Part shown: positions 7,192 through 14,115 of the stretch, piece by piece
Position numbering within the stretch: position 1 is the first letter of the stretch
Layout: each line of letters begins with the position of its first letter
Source: a virus
DNA: 24,562 nt
IMG/VR virus record: IMGVR_UViG_3300024348_002438
Location: 1 to 24,562 of that record
Direction: 5' to 3' (one strand)
Notes under the pieces: model-generated
The model's database searches: none
Told to the model about the DNA's origin: nothing
What the model saw: only the letters and a program-made list of their open reading frames with translations
Program-made: the position numbers and the translations under genes

Positions 7192-7220
7192 GTCAACTAC
7201 GTTGACATAAATGCTATAAT
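7192..7220 (+). promoter_or_regulatory. promoter with overlapping inverted-repeat operator
   Basis: TGCTATAAT (extended -10) at 7212-7220 ends six bases before ATG 7227, predicting a leaderless mRNA. GTCAAC-TAC-GTTGAC at 7192-7206 is an inverted repeat centred about 28 bases before that start, where the -35 would be, so it may be a repressor or activator site. A second TATAAT at 7223-7228 overlaps the ATG and lies 15 bases after TTGACA; if that one is used, translation would begin further in. Confidence 0.6.
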
Positions 7221-7226
7221 ACTATA

Positions 7227-7553
7227 ATGGATAAACTTAACTCATCATATGGCAAGTACATGAAAAAGGTAATGATAGCAGACTTGATCAAAGAGTCTGA
7301 GATTCCAGTACCTGGAGATCCAGAGGATGCTGGGATAGAGAACGTAATAGACCTATCTCCTATTGGTATAGCCACATACGAGCATAACCCTGAACATGAC
7401 GTTTACATCGTCACACTTAAGCTCGAAAAGGGCGGGGAATCAATACAATACGTATTAGACCCCCAAGGACTAAAGGATCTAATAGAGTTAGGCAAGAAGT
7501 ATTTCTATCAAGAGATGGAATCTAATACCTTTGATATGAGATCAATACTCTAA
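7227..7553 (+). CDS. hypothetical protein, 108 residues
   Basis: A beta-rich central part (YIVTLKLEKGGESIQYVLDP) and acidic N-terminal third. The second methionine at 7260 (MKKVMIADL) is an alternative start. Last plus-strand gene before the non-coding junction. No family recognised. Confidence 0.7.
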   Translation: MDKLNSSYGKYMKKVMIADLIKESEIPVPGDPEDAGIENVIDLSPIGIATYEHNPEHDVYIVTLKLEKGGESIQYVLDPQGLKDLIELGKKYFYQEMESNTFDMRSIL

Positions 7554-8054
7554 TAGGCACAGTATAGACCAAGGATAAGCTGTAGAAAATTACAGCAAAT
7601 GGTCTCTAACTCCTATATCCCCCTCCCGTTTTCCTTGTCTCATATAGCCCTTAGAAGGCTTATATAGTGGAGTAAAGTGGAGCATAGTGGAGAATATATA
7701 CTATAGATTCTATATCATATACTATAGTTATATCTATTTAAACAATACTATGTAATTGAGCATATCATAATCATAACCGTAATGTCAATAGGGGCATATG
7801 GACTTATATGAGACATAGCGCATATTCCAGCGATATTGTCAATAGCCCCGTAAATGGCATATTTGGCCCACATTGTCAACATAATTTGTATAACAATTGT
7901 ATATAAATTCTGACAGATTCTGGGTATATTATGCCTAATTCATTATATGTTTTATTAGATAATATATTCATTTTATTATATTCTCCTGAATATTCCAGGG
8001 ATTTTTTTAGCTTGGTCGTAAACGAATAATTTTGCCCACATGCCCATACATAAA
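7554..8054. other. AT-rich non-coding junction
   Basis: No plausible gene in about 500 bases between plus-strand genes ending here and minus-strand genes ending beyond. It contains the AGTGGAG repeat, three TGTCAA hexamers (7783, 7837, 7874), many TATA-rich steps and a CCTGAATATTCCAGG dyad near 7992. A replication or packaging role is possible but not shown. Confidence 0.6.
7666..7692 (+). repeat. AGTGGAG repeated three times with exact 10-bp period
   Basis: Copies begin at 7666, 7676 and 7686, each AGTGGAG plus three variable bases, placing them on one face of the helix. This suggests cooperative protein binding (iteron-like). Confidence 0.6.
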
Positions 8055-8094
8055 AAGATATCCACAGGACCTGTGTAGATCCTATGGATATCTT
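8052..8094 (-). terminator. intrinsic terminator of the first minus-strand gene
   Basis: AAGATATCCA (8055-8064) pairs perfectly with TGGATATCTT (8085-8094); on the minus strand the stem runs into TTTTT. The loop holds an ATATCCACA, one base off the DnaA box. Confidence 0.8.
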
Positions 8095-8115
8095 GGGCTA
8101 TATATTTAATCTATC

Positions 8116-8391
8116 CTATGTTGTAATAGGTTCAAAGTTAGCAATGTAATCATTTAGTCTATCTGCCATCATTAGGGCTTCTGATGTTACTCCTTCTTCC
8201 CAAGCATTATCAAATTGTCCCGCCGTTTGTTTGATAATTTCGACACATAGTTCCATTACCTTTGATTGAGTATAATACCCACAACCATTTACGAGTTCCC
8301 GTGCCATGATAGTTGGATTAAACCAATGACTATCCATAGCCTCCAGTACTTTTTCTGCTGCTTTGGTTTCGATTGATGATGTTTTTGCCAT
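8116..8391 (-). CDS. hypothetical phage protein, 91 residues
   Basis: Mostly helical, acidic, with one Cys in NGCGYY. No motif recognised. It has its own canonical promoter just upstream and a strong terminator just downstream, so it is monocistronic. Confidence 0.75.
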   Translation of the reverse strand: MAKTSSIETKAAEKVLEAMDSHWFNPTIMARELVNGCGYYTQSKVMELCVEIIKQTAGQFDNAWEEGVTSEALMMADRLNDYIANFEPITT

Positions 8392-8414
8392 GTCCGCCTC
8401 TCGCCTAACTATTG

Positions 8415-8443
8415 ATTATACCAAAAATAAGAGAGGAGGTCAA
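8415..8443 (-). promoter_or_regulatory. canonical sigma-70-like promoter
   Basis: Minus strand: TTGACC (8443-8438), 17-base spacer, TATAAT (8420-8415). It drives the 91-residue gene and lacks the TGTC-N12 element of the other minus-strand promoters. Confidence 0.8.
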
Positions 8444-8465
8444 GGACCAACGAGCCCCGACCTCC
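8422..8465 (-). terminator. intrinsic terminator overlapping the next promoter
   Basis: GGAGGTC (8435-8441) pairs with GACCTCC (8459-8465); on the minus strand the stem is followed by TCTCTTATTTTT. It ends the Lsr2-like gene's transcript while containing the -35 of the downstream promoter. Confidence 0.6.
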
Positions 8466-8474
8466 ACCCTGGTT

Positions 8475-8624
8475 TTACTTAGCCTTCTTGGCTGGTGTTT
8501 CTGCAGTAAATGTAACGCCCTTGGCTACCGCCTCCGCTAGAGCTACCTTTGCTGCGCCTGAGAAGCGACCACGTACGCCGACTGTGATGCCCTGTGCCTT
8601 TAGATATTCACGCTTTGTTGCCAT
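8475..8624 (-). CDS. 49-residue Lsr2-tail-like DNA-binding protein
   Basis: The sequence runs TKREYLKAQGITVGVRGRF, followed by an alanine-rich helix and a lysine tail. The helix - G - V - x - x - RGR - helix layout recalls the C-terminal DNA-binding domain of actinobacterial Lsr2, whose RGR inserts into AT-rich minor grooves. No oligomerisation domain is present, so it might bind AT-rich DNA or interfere with host Lsr2. This is inference from a short motif. AAGGAG SD nine bases upstream; own promoter. Visibly more GC-rich than its neighbours. Confidence 0.7.
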   Translation of the reverse strand: MATKREYLKAQGITVGVRGRFSGAAKVALAEAVAKGVTFTAETPAKKAK

Positions 8625-8660
8625 TTGTTGATCTCCTTTCAAGAGATATAGTTTGATTTA

Positions 8661-8689
8661 ATTATAGCAACTTTCCACGGATTTGTAAA
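8661..8689 (-). promoter_or_regulatory. sigma-70-like promoter of the Lsr2-like gene
   Basis: Minus strand: TTTACA (8689-8684), 17-base spacer ending TTGC, TATAAT (8666-8661). Confidence 0.75.
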
Positions 8690-8717
8690 TAGTTGCCGTA
8701 AGACATTTTTTCTGCCC

Positions 8718-8852
8718 TTATGAAACTTGTTCTATCTTATCTTTAATTAATCTAGAGATTATATTATGTGCTTCAATGTTCTCAGTTTCGCTGCCACCCC
8801 ACAAAAGCTTTTGGGCTTTGTTTAACTGATCATTAATATAGTCATCACTCAT
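8718..8852 (-). CDS. 44-residue hypothetical protein
   Basis: Start overlaps the upstream stop by eight bases. Acidic start (MSDDYIND), then a helical basic tail. Last gene of the long operon that begins at 10875. Confidence 0.6.
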   Translation of the reverse strand: MSDDYINDQLNKAQKLLWGGSETENIEAHNIISRLIKDKIEQVS

Positions 8853-9177
8853 CTTCATCTTCGTCCTCCTCTTCCTCAAACATTGTGTCCACAATGTAGT
8901 CCCTGCTCAACATCCAGTCTTGTACTTCTTCGTGGTGCTGTTCGGCACCGTATTCCAAGGAGAAGCCTTGGCCAGCCTCTACAGCCTCGCAGAGGTGGTC
9001 CCACATCTGGTCCTTGGTTACCTTGGCCTTGTAGGTCTCATCCTCTAGAATGTTGCCAATTGTTGACCATGTCCATAGCCATACCATAGAGAGACCTAGG
9101 TCGGTAGTATCTAGAATCTCTAGACATTTGTTTAGTTTATCTTTATCGTCAGACTTCAATTTGTTCTCCAATCGCAA
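8845..9177 (-). CDS. 110-residue protein with polyacidic tail
   Basis: Helical, two Trp-containing segments (VWLWTW) and a C-terminal run of Glu/Asp about 12 residues long. Acidic tails occur in DNA-mimic or histone-binding proteins, but nothing else supports that here. Overlaps both neighbours. Confidence 0.7.
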   Translation of the reverse strand: MRLENKLKSDDKDKLNKCLEILDTTDLGLSMVWLWTWSTIGNILEDETYKAKVTKDQMWDHLCEAVEAGQGFSLEYGAEQHHEEVQDWMLSRDYIVDTMFEEEEDEDEDE

Positions 9178-9421
9178 ATGATAGTTGGTATGTTAGTTCA
9201 TATAGAGCAACCAAGGTGTCTAGTCGTCCTTCACATTCTGTACGGACCATAGAATCCATTGCTTCTTCGGAGCGCTCCTCTTGTTCTAATGCGTCTGCTA
9301 GGTCCTGCTCAGCAATTAACATTAGATTCTTTAGTTCTCCGTGTATGATGTCAAGACCTGATACACGTGCATTAACCATGCGTTGCAAATGGGGCGGGAG
9401 CCCAATGTCTTCTTTATTCAT
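9149..9421 (-). CDS. 90-residue helical protein
   Basis: Strongly helical, acidic (EQDLADALEQEERSEEAMD). First gene after the internal promoter at 9448-9469, with AACGAAAGG as SD. Overlaps the next gene by 29 bases. Confidence 0.7.
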   Translation of the reverse strand: MNKEDIGLPPHLQRMVNARVSGLDIIHGELKNLMLIAEQDLADALEQEERSEEAMDSMVRTECEGRLDTLVALYELTYQLSFAIGEQIEV

Positions 9422-9629
9422 TGATATACCTTTCGTTAGAGTTATTCATTATATCATCTGCCACTGACAAAATATGTTCCATGGTATCAATTGCACCTGT
9501 GTAATATGCATCTGATTCAAAATACTCATCTTCATTTAAAGGTATGTTATTTCTAGCATCCTCTAAATCTTGTTCTAAACTAATCTTATGTATCTTCATG
9601 TATTCCAGGAAATGTGATGACTTAGTCAA
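9414..9629 (-). CDS. 71-residue acidic protein, TTG start
   Basis: The TTG at 9629 has GGAGGG five bases upstream, which decides the start; the next ATG is ten codons in. Acidic and helical. Its last codons contain the internal promoter for the downstream genes. Confidence 0.65.
   Translation of the reverse strand: MTKSSHFLEYMKIHKISLEQDLEDARNNIPLNEDEYFESDAYYTGAIDTMEHILSVADDIMNNSNERYINE
9448..9469 (-). promoter_or_regulatory. TGTC-N12-TATAAT promoter, internal to operon
   Basis: Minus strand TGTCAGTGGC, then TATAAT, with 16 bases from the T of TGTC to the -10. Lies inside the upstream coding region. AACGAAAGG leader follows (9437-9429). No CRP-like site upstream. Confidence 0.7.
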
Positions 9630-9795
9630 AATAGCCCTCCGCCCAAAGCCCCTGGAGAAAACTAACTGTCATCTCCAAATTAGTTCTAAGTTCTGTCTTG
9701 TCCATTAAATCGGACGGGGATCGAAGATAGAATAACTTAGCATCATGTACTGAGTTAATCATAGTATCTAAATCCTTTTTCTCATAACCTAGCAT
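9622..9795 (-). CDS. 57-residue hypothetical protein
   Basis: Helical, mixed charge, ending FLQGLWAEGYFD. Overlaps the upstream gene by seven bases and the downstream TTG start by eight, in a coupled chain. Confidence 0.65.
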   Translation of the reverse strand: MLGYEKKDLDTMINSVHDAKLFYLRSPSDLMDKTELRTNLEMTVSFLQGLWAEGYFD

Positions 9796-9935
9796 TCAAT
9801 TGCCTCCATATATTTAATCATAGTATTAAGTGTTATATGAATGTGACAGTCACAATCATCTGATGTATCTCTGTCGTCAAAATGGATTAAGTTGTCATCG
9901 TACATATAATCAATTAGTTCTTGGCTGGTAATCAT
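9789..9935 (-). CDS. 48-residue acidic protein with CDCHIH motif
   Basis: Acidic N-terminus and DDCDCHIHIT in the middle, a possible metal site, then a helix. Overlaps the upstream stop (ATGA). No family recognised. Confidence 0.65.
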   Translation of the reverse strand: MITSQELIDYMYDDNLIHFDDRDTSDDCDCHIHITLNTMIKYMEAIEC

Positions 9936-10144
9936 AGGAGAAATTCATCTCCTTCAATATAACCATAGTATTCATTGTATGATTGTTTTAAGGTATCAGG
10001 AGCAAATTGCATAAATCTATATTCAGCATATGCTTCACCCTCATCTAAGTTAGATTGATTCCAATCTTCAAATAGTGCTTGCTCAATATCTACTTGAATT
10101 GCTCCAAGGATATGTTCTCCTACTGTATCTGTAAATGCTTCCAT
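9932..10144 (-). CDS. 70-residue acidic hypothetical protein
   Basis: Tyr/Glu-rich (YAEYRFMQF, YNEYYGYIEGDE). Start shares one base with the upstream stop. No family recognised. Confidence 0.65.
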   Translation of the reverse strand: MEAFTDTVGEHILGAIQVDIEQALFEDWNQSNLDEGEAYAEYRFMQFAPDTLKQSYNEYYGYIEGDEFLL

Positions 10145-10875
10145 TATGCTTCCGCCTTTCTATATTCGGGTACTTTAGTTTCTAAGTATATCTTATGGGT
10201 CTGACAAATTGCGACAGCATCTAGGTCAGCCTCTCCTAGCCAATTGCAGTTGCCACAAATCTGACCACATTCATTGTCGCAGTATTCCATTTGGTCAGTT
10301 GCATCACAATCACGGCACATAGTATCGTATTCTGATTCTGAGATAACTTCTCCACGAAGGAATTCACATTCCCCACCCCAACCTGTTTCTTCTTCATATG
10401 ATAAAGTAAAGAGTAGATTAGGATACTGTGCAGATAGTTTTTGGAGAGCAGGCATTGGTCGTGACCATGCAGTATTAAAGTTATAATGAACTACATAGTT
10501 CTCGCCATTCTCGGCTTCTTCCATAGTAGTATCAGGATACTTATCATCCTCAGATACGGCTACATCCCATTTTGTGCCCCACTCACGGACATTGAAGTTA
10601 TACCAATCATTAGTATCAAACTTAAACCAATCCTTTTCGGTAGAACGAGGCGGTTGAGAATGATAGGTCTCATCAGTAATACCAGCATCTCTATAGTTAT
10701 AGATATTATGAAAAGCAAAGATAGGATTAACATATTTAGTCTGCTTAACATCATATGACAAATCACCTACTGCAGTAATAGAATAAATAAATGGCTTATT
10801 CATCTGCTTGATTAGAGATTTAACTTGCTCAGGATTTCCCTCGATAGTCAAACCATTAAATACCCAATTTGGCAT
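10144..10875 (-). CDS. YubB-like ferredoxin-fold protein with zinc-ribbon tail
   Basis: 243 residues. The opening MPNWVFNGLTIEG, then NIYNYRDAG, a WYNFN-REWGTKWD block and NFNTAWSRP are the hallmarks of the plasmid/phage YubB ferredoxin-like domain (DUF1281-type). The last 60 residues add CRDC, C-x3-C and CGNC clusters, a probable zinc ribbon. I start at ATG 10875, not at the 28-codon upstream extension, because the leader AACGAAAGG and the family's N-terminus fit there and the promoter lies inside the extension. Function unknown. First gene of the operon. Confidence 0.85.
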   Translation of the reverse strand: MPNWVFNGLTIEGNPEQVKSLIKQMNKPFIYSITAVGDLSYDVKQTKYVNPIFAFHNIYNYRDAGITDETYHSQPPRSTEKDWFKFDTNDWYNFNVREWGTKWDVAVSEDDKYPDTTMEEAENGENYVVHYNFNTAWSRPMPALQKLSAQYPNLLFTLSYEEETGWGGECEFLRGEVISESEYDTMCRDCDATDQMEYCDNECGQICGNCNWLGEADLDAVAICQTHKIYLETKVPEYRKAEA

Positions 10876-10902
10876 TTTATATCCTTTCGTTGATATGTTC
10901 CA

Positions 10903-10924
10903 ATTATAGACTAGACCACTGACA
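10903..10924 (-). promoter_or_regulatory. TGTC-N12-TATAAT promoter
   Basis: Minus strand TGTCAGTGGT, then TATAAT after the standard 16 bases. AACGAAAGG leader at 10891-10883. Drives the YubB-like operon. Confidence 0.75.
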
Positions 10925-10940
10925 AATGGAATACCTTTTG

Positions 10941-10985
10941 GGTGTGAGTCACACCACATTTTGTATGCATGTGGTCAAGATCACA
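10941..10985. promoter_or_regulatory. two TGTGA-type palindromes upstream of the YubB-like operon
   Basis: GGTGTGAGTCACACC (10941-10955) is a perfect dyad with one central base. TGTGG-TCAAGA-TCACA (10970-10985) fits TGTGA-N6-TCACA with one mismatch, centred 81.5 bases before the predicted +1. AATTCCAGG follows, as at other such sites. Confidence 0.6.
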
Positions 10986-11054
10986 GAATTCCAGGCGATT
11001 TCATATTGACACCGTAAAAGAAATATATTACCCTTAGTCTTTTGCGGGCCATGC

Positions 11055-11092
11055 AAAAACCCCAGCTGTAGGGGCTTATTCCATAACTGGGG
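11055..11092 (-). terminator. intrinsic terminator of the 12763-11191 operon
   Basis: CCCCAG (11060-11065) pairs with CTGGGG (11087-11092), with a shorter CCCC/GGGG alternative inside. On the minus strand TTTTT follows. The rest of 10986-11190 has no gene. Confidence 0.75.
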
Positions 11093-11190
11093 CTTTACAT
11101 AGGCTGCTAGAGGTTCACCAACGAAAGTAAAAGAACTCTGCTTTATTTAACCCCTGGCCATTAATGACTATAGGGGCACCCTTAGATTAA

Positions 11191-11592
11191 TTATGCATTA
11201 ACCCTTGAGTACTTATTAATAAATGAATCCAATGTCATTGTGAACATGGGCTCGTCTTGCATTCCACGTACCTTATATTCTGTCGACTCGGACCAAGGCG
11301 CCTCTTCGTGCAGTGAAAACGTTTGTGTATTCCAGTCAATCAAAGGAATCTTGTGCTCGTTGTCTAGGATGTTATTAACAGATAATCCCCATCCAGTTGT
11401 ATCTTGCCACTGCTCTCCAACTAAATGCGAAACCGCAATGCGGGTAGCATATGATTCATCTCCCCACCTAGAACGTGCTGCTTCAACAGCATCTGCTAAG
11501 CGCTCTAACATACCGTGTCCAGCCCAATGTCCGTATAGCACAATTGTTTCTCCATTGGATTGTTTAAATCCGAAGTTTGCTCTATCTCCCAT
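11191..11592 (-). CDS. conserved actinophage protein, 133 residues
   Basis: Starts MGDRANFGF, then LYGHWAGHGMLERLADAV, RWGDESYATRI, and DNEH-x-IPLIDW. I recognise this as a family common in actinobacteriophages, with no known role. Last gene of its operon. Overlap with upstream gene is nearly zero; AAATGG-type SD weak. Confidence 0.82.
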   Translation of the reverse strand: MGDRANFGFKQSNGETIVLYGHWAGHGMLERLADAVEAARSRWGDESYATRIAVSHLVGEQWQDTTGWGLSVNNILDNEHKIPLIDWNTQTFSLHEEAPWSESTEYKVRGMQDEPMFTMTLDSFINKYSRVNA

Positions 11593-11593
11593 T

Positions 11594-11791
11594 TTATTCC
11601 GCCATTTCTACTAGTTGAGGTACTTCTTCTGTTTTGTTTAATTCTATCACTTCGTAAGCGATTTTGTCAAGACTAGGCTTGAATTTGTTAAAGTGGTGGC
11701 CGCAGAAAGCAAGCTCTCCACTAACCATCTTAACAAGATACATTGCAGGTACTACTGAGTTACACTTATCGCATCCAACCCATTCGCTCAT
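11594..11791 (-). CDS. 65-residue CxxC/CGHH zinc protein (DUF7455-like)
   Basis: CDKC at residues 7-10 and FCGHHFNKF around 29-37 make a Cys3-His zinc site as in actinobacterial DUF7455 proteins (CxxC ... CGHHxxK). C-terminal helix is acidic. Overlaps the upstream stop (ATGA). Role unknown. Confidence 0.78.
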   Translation of the reverse strand: MSEWVGCDKCNSVVPAMYLVKMVSGELAFCGHHFNKFKPSLDKIAYEVIELNKTEEVPQLVEMAE

Positions 11792-11934
11792 ATTGTTCCG
11801 CCTTCAATCATGTCAGATAGTCGATCAAGAATCCATGTATCGATATCAGTGATATCAATCTCTGCTAGTTTTTCTATAATCTCTTCACGAGCAAATTTGT
11901 ACCCGTCTTGAAATCCATCTTTATAGTCTGACAT
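11788..11934 (-). CDS. 48-residue helical protein
   Basis: MSDYKDGFQDGYKFAREEII: the DGF-x-DGY start followed by a helix is common in small phage proteins. SD AGGAG seven bases upstream. Part of the operon from 12763. Confidence 0.7.
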   Translation of the reverse strand: MSDYKDGFQDGYKFAREEIIEKLAEIDITDIDTWILDRLSDMIEGGTI

Positions 11935-11942
11935 TATTTCTC

Positions 11943-12146
11943 CTAGTATCCTGTAACTTTACTATCGCTTACATAAGATTCGATTAAGTTATACTTATCA
12001 CGAAGCCTACTTACTTTCTCAATACTACCAGTTCCGATGTTGAATGTCAATGCTGACATTGCTTCAGGGTCCAGTCCAGTTATCTCTGCATCCCAATAGG
12101 CCCTCTCCATAGAGAGCCTATCGGGAGCGGTAAGTTCAAAATACAT
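11943..12146 (-). CDS. 67-residue hypothetical protein
   Basis: No motif recognised; mixed helix and strand. Start overlaps the upstream stop by one base. Confidence 0.65.
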   Translation of the reverse strand: MYFELTAPDRLSMERAYWDAEITGLDPEAMSALTFNIGTGSIEKVSRLRDKYNLIESYVSDSKVTGY

Positions 12147-12763
12147 TAGCCCTCAATTCTATCTACAGATGATGATAGCCAACTAATACCGTCTGAGTCA
12201 TAAGACACAGTGTCAAAATCAATATCATGAATTAGATTGTGTGCACTCTCTTCATCACGAGCATTAACTGTAATTGAATATAGAACTGTTACTTCTAGTT
12301 CAAACTCATTTGTTAGTTCAAATCCACAGATGCCAGCAATTTCTTCTGCTTGAAATTCTGTAAGAGATTCGTCATCAAGGCCTTCGAGTGTGAATACCTT
12401 CATGTCATCACGCAATTTGCTTAGAGTTCCTGCAGTTGCATAATCACGCTGAGTTATACGCTGGATGTGCTCTTCTAACTGCGTAATGCGGGCTTTGTTA
12501 TCTACTAACTGTGACTCAAGGAATTCTCGTGTCATGTAGTGATTATCTGTAGTTGTTTCCATTTTTACCTCTTCCGTTGTTGTTGGTGTAATTGTAGCAT
12601 GCTCGACTGACAATAAGGTGGTCTTACGTCCGCAAGGGCATGTGAGTTCTGTCACACCTGAAGGAAAACCAAATCCATCAGATGATGTTAATTGAATTAA
12701 AGAATCGCATTCATCTGGGTCACAGACAAATGTATATACGCTTGATACTAGTTCGTTGGTCAT
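12146..12763 (-). CDS. 205-residue protein: zinc-ribbon head, coiled coil, beta-rich tail
   Basis: The head has CDPDEC and CPCG (four Cys). Around residues 65-115 there is a coiled coil (LEEHIQRITQRDY region), then a tail with LEVTVLYSITVNA and DSDGISW typical of small phage proteins. I start at ATG 12763 because the promoter's -10 ends seven bases before it; the ten upstream codons are promoter. An internal ATG at 12562 has a strong GGAAGAGG SD, so head and tail may also be made separately. Confidence 0.7.
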   Translation of the reverse strand: MTNELVSSVYTFVCDPDECDSLIQLTSSDGFGFPSGVTELTCPCGRKTTLLSVEHATITPTTTEEVKMETTTDNHYMTREFLESQLVDNKARITQLEEHIQRITQRDYATAGTLSKLRDDMKVFTLEGLDDESLTEFQAEEIAGICGFELTNEFELEVTVLYSITVNARDEESAHNLIHDIDFDTVSYDSDGISWLSSSVDRIEG

Positions 12764-12770
12764 GTAGAGA

Positions 12771-12792
12771 ATTATACAGGGTCCCACTGACA
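12771..12792 (-). promoter_or_regulatory. TGTC-N12-TATAAT promoter, leaderless
   Basis: Minus strand TGTCAGTGGG, then TATAAT after 16 bases, then seven bases to ATG. The only member of the set without the AACGAAAGG leader. Confidence 0.75.
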
Positions 12793-12820
12793 TTTGTCTA
12801 TAGATTCCAGGGACTTTTTA

Positions 12821-12836
12821 TGTGATCCGTAACACA
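12821..12836. promoter_or_regulatory. CRP/GlxR-like site
   Basis: TGTGA-TCCGTA-ACACA, one mismatch to TGTGA-N6-TCACA, centred 64.5 bases before the predicted start. It lies within a larger AGGGAC/GTCCCT inverted repeat. Confidence 0.55.
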
Positions 12837-12868
12837 AAATTTTGTCCCTAAGTACTGCGGGAATTTTG

Positions 12869-12942
12869 CGATCCATAACGGACTTGAACCGTCGGCCTCT
12901 ACCGTGACAGGGTAGCGCTCTAACCAACTGAGCTAATGGACC
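12869..12942 (-). tRNA. tRNA-Asp(GTC)
   Basis: Complete 74-base cloverleaf: acceptor GGTCCAT/ATGGATC, anticodon stem CTACC/GGTAG with loop CTGTCAC giving GTC, T arm GACGG/TTCAAGT/CCGTT, discriminator G. No encoded CCA. Follows the TIGR03299-type gene in the same direction. Confidence 0.95.
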
Positions 12943-12954
12943 TAGAAAAAATTG

Positions 12955-12977
12955 TGAGCAGTTTTTATTCATGCTCA
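12955..12977 (-). repeat. hairpin with conserved 11-base loop (copy 1)
   Basis: TGAGCA/TGCTCA stem with loop TGAATAAAAAC on the minus strand, between a coding gene and tRNA-Asp; followed by ATTTTTT. Related copies at 14467 and 14992. Confidence 0.55.
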
Positions 12978-12989
12978 GGAATTTATTTA

Positions 12990-13997
12990 TTAAAACGCAG
13001 AAATTAATTTCTTAATTTTATTTTTTTCTGCGGTGAGAATTGGGTCAAACCCTGATGCACCAGCCATAAGTGTTTCAGAATTTCCGCGACCTGAACGATA
13101 GTAGTCAAGGCGTTCAGTTAGTGCATTGAATGCACCCCACTTAGTTCCCTTGATGTTAGCGTTAGTTGGTGAGTTGTGATAAAGATTGTCAAGAAGCACA
13201 ACCTTATTCTCCCACTTAGTTAGCGCAACCTTAGCAGAATCTTTATCTGGCTTAGGATAAATTGTCTGAATCAACTTAGAAAATTCAGCATCAGTAATTG
13301 ATTGAGAATAAAGAGCCTGAGCCTCTTTCTCAAATTCATCAAAGTATCCAAGAGCAAGACCAAGAGTCTCGCGGGCTACCTGAATGCGACCTTCAACAGA
13401 TTGCGTGTGACGAATCTTGAAAGATTGCTTAGCATTCTTCATTGCTAGGTTTAGTGTATTTTGGCAAACTACACGAACAGGAGTAACCGCAGCCTGAACA
13501 GCAACAGACCCGTCATGAGATGTCCATACGATTAGATATAACTTGGTTGCATCATTTGCGCCTTGTGGGTCAAGCACCATTGTGCGAGGAATATCCACAG
13601 TACCGAAAACAACCTTACCGCTACGAAGCGAGCCAGCAGATTCCCAACGGCAATCGGCATTGGCATCATGAATTGCATCAGCGAATGCAAACAATTCTTC
13701 ATTCTGCACAGGCTTGTAACGCTTACCAACAGTAGCAAGAACATCAGTTCCGCTATTGAATGGGTTGTCACGAATAACTAATTGAGCATTAGATACATCA
13801 TTCCATGTATCTGAGATATGGTCGGTCAATGGAGATAGACGGACATTCCAGTTAGATAGTTTTGCCTCATCTAACATCATTTGAGTAGTAACATCTTCAT
13901 CTTGTGTGAAGATACGATTAGCAAGATTATGCCATGCAGGTGCGCCACGCAATGCAAAAGCAACTTCGCCGTTTTCAGTTTCTAGATTATGAGCCAT
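12990..13997 (-). CDS. phage/plasmid-like protein, DUF932 / TIGR03299 family
   Basis: 335 residues, full length for the family. The typical opening appears as FALRGAPAWHNLANRI, followed by the central VRVVCQNTLNLAM motif and the distal KGTKWGAFNALTERLDYYR block. The family is widespread in actinophages and plasmids and has no settled biochemical role. AACGAAAGG leader before ATG 13997. It is the largest gene of the minus block and is the sole coding gene of its promoter. Confidence 0.92.
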   Translation of the reverse strand: MAHNLETENGEVAFALRGAPAWHNLANRIFTQDEDVTTQMMLDEAKLSNWNVRLSPLTDHISDTWNDVSNAQLVIRDNPFNSGTDVLATVGKRYKPVQNEELFAFADAIHDANADCRWESAGSLRSGKVVFGTVDIPRTMVLDPQGANDATKLYLIVWTSHDGSVAVQAAVTPVRVVCQNTLNLAMKNAKQSFKIRHTQSVEGRIQVARETLGLALGYFDEFEKEAQALYSQSITDAEFSKLIQTIYPKPDKDSAKVALTKWENKVVLLDNLYHNSPTNANIKGTKWGAFNALTERLDYYRSGRGNSETLMAGASGFDPILTAEKNKIKKLISAF

Positions 13998-14027
13998 TAT
14001 TTTTTACCTTTCGTTTGATTAGTTGTA

Positions 14028-14049
14028 AGTATAACAGATGCCACTGACA
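14028..14049 (-). promoter_or_regulatory. TGTC-N12-TATACT promoter
   Basis: Minus strand TGTCAGTGGCATCTGT followed directly by TATACT. AACGAAAGG leader at 14015-14007. Confidence 0.78.
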
Positions 14050-14087
14050 TTGTCTAGGATTAGTTACTATATGTCCGAATTGATCCA

Positions 14088-14103
14088 TGTGATTAATCTC
14101 ACA
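14088..14103. promoter_or_regulatory. CRP/GlxR-like site, perfect
   Basis: TGTGA-TTAATC-TCACA, centred 74.5 bases before the predicted +1 of the 13997 gene. Confidence 0.75.
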
Positions 14104-14115
14104 AAATTCCTGGCG

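Noticed and set aside
7202-7220. TTGACA paired with TATAAT seven bases later
   Set aside because: Spacing is far too short for a sigma-70 promoter; TTGACA is better explained as one arm of the inverted repeat.
8883-9089. 68-residue plus-strand ORF rich in Pro, Arg and Cys
   Set aside because: Antisense to the acidic-tail gene; composition is a by-product of its acidic codons.
10486-10758. 90-residue plus-strand ORF, hydrophobic
   Set aside because: Antisense shadow of the YubB-like gene; no SD, and the isoleucine-rich composition comes from reading its complement.
10876-10959. N-terminal 28-codon extension of the YubB-like gene
   Set aside because: Contains its promoter and SD; the family begins at the downstream ATG.
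12772-12972. 66-residue minus-strand ORF containing LAQLVRALPCHGRGRRFKS
   Set aside because: This is the well-known spurious translation of a tRNA gene; it covers tRNA-Asp on the same strand.
13520-13781. Three overlapping ORFs on both strands
   Set aside because: All lie inside the TIGR03299-type gene in other frames.
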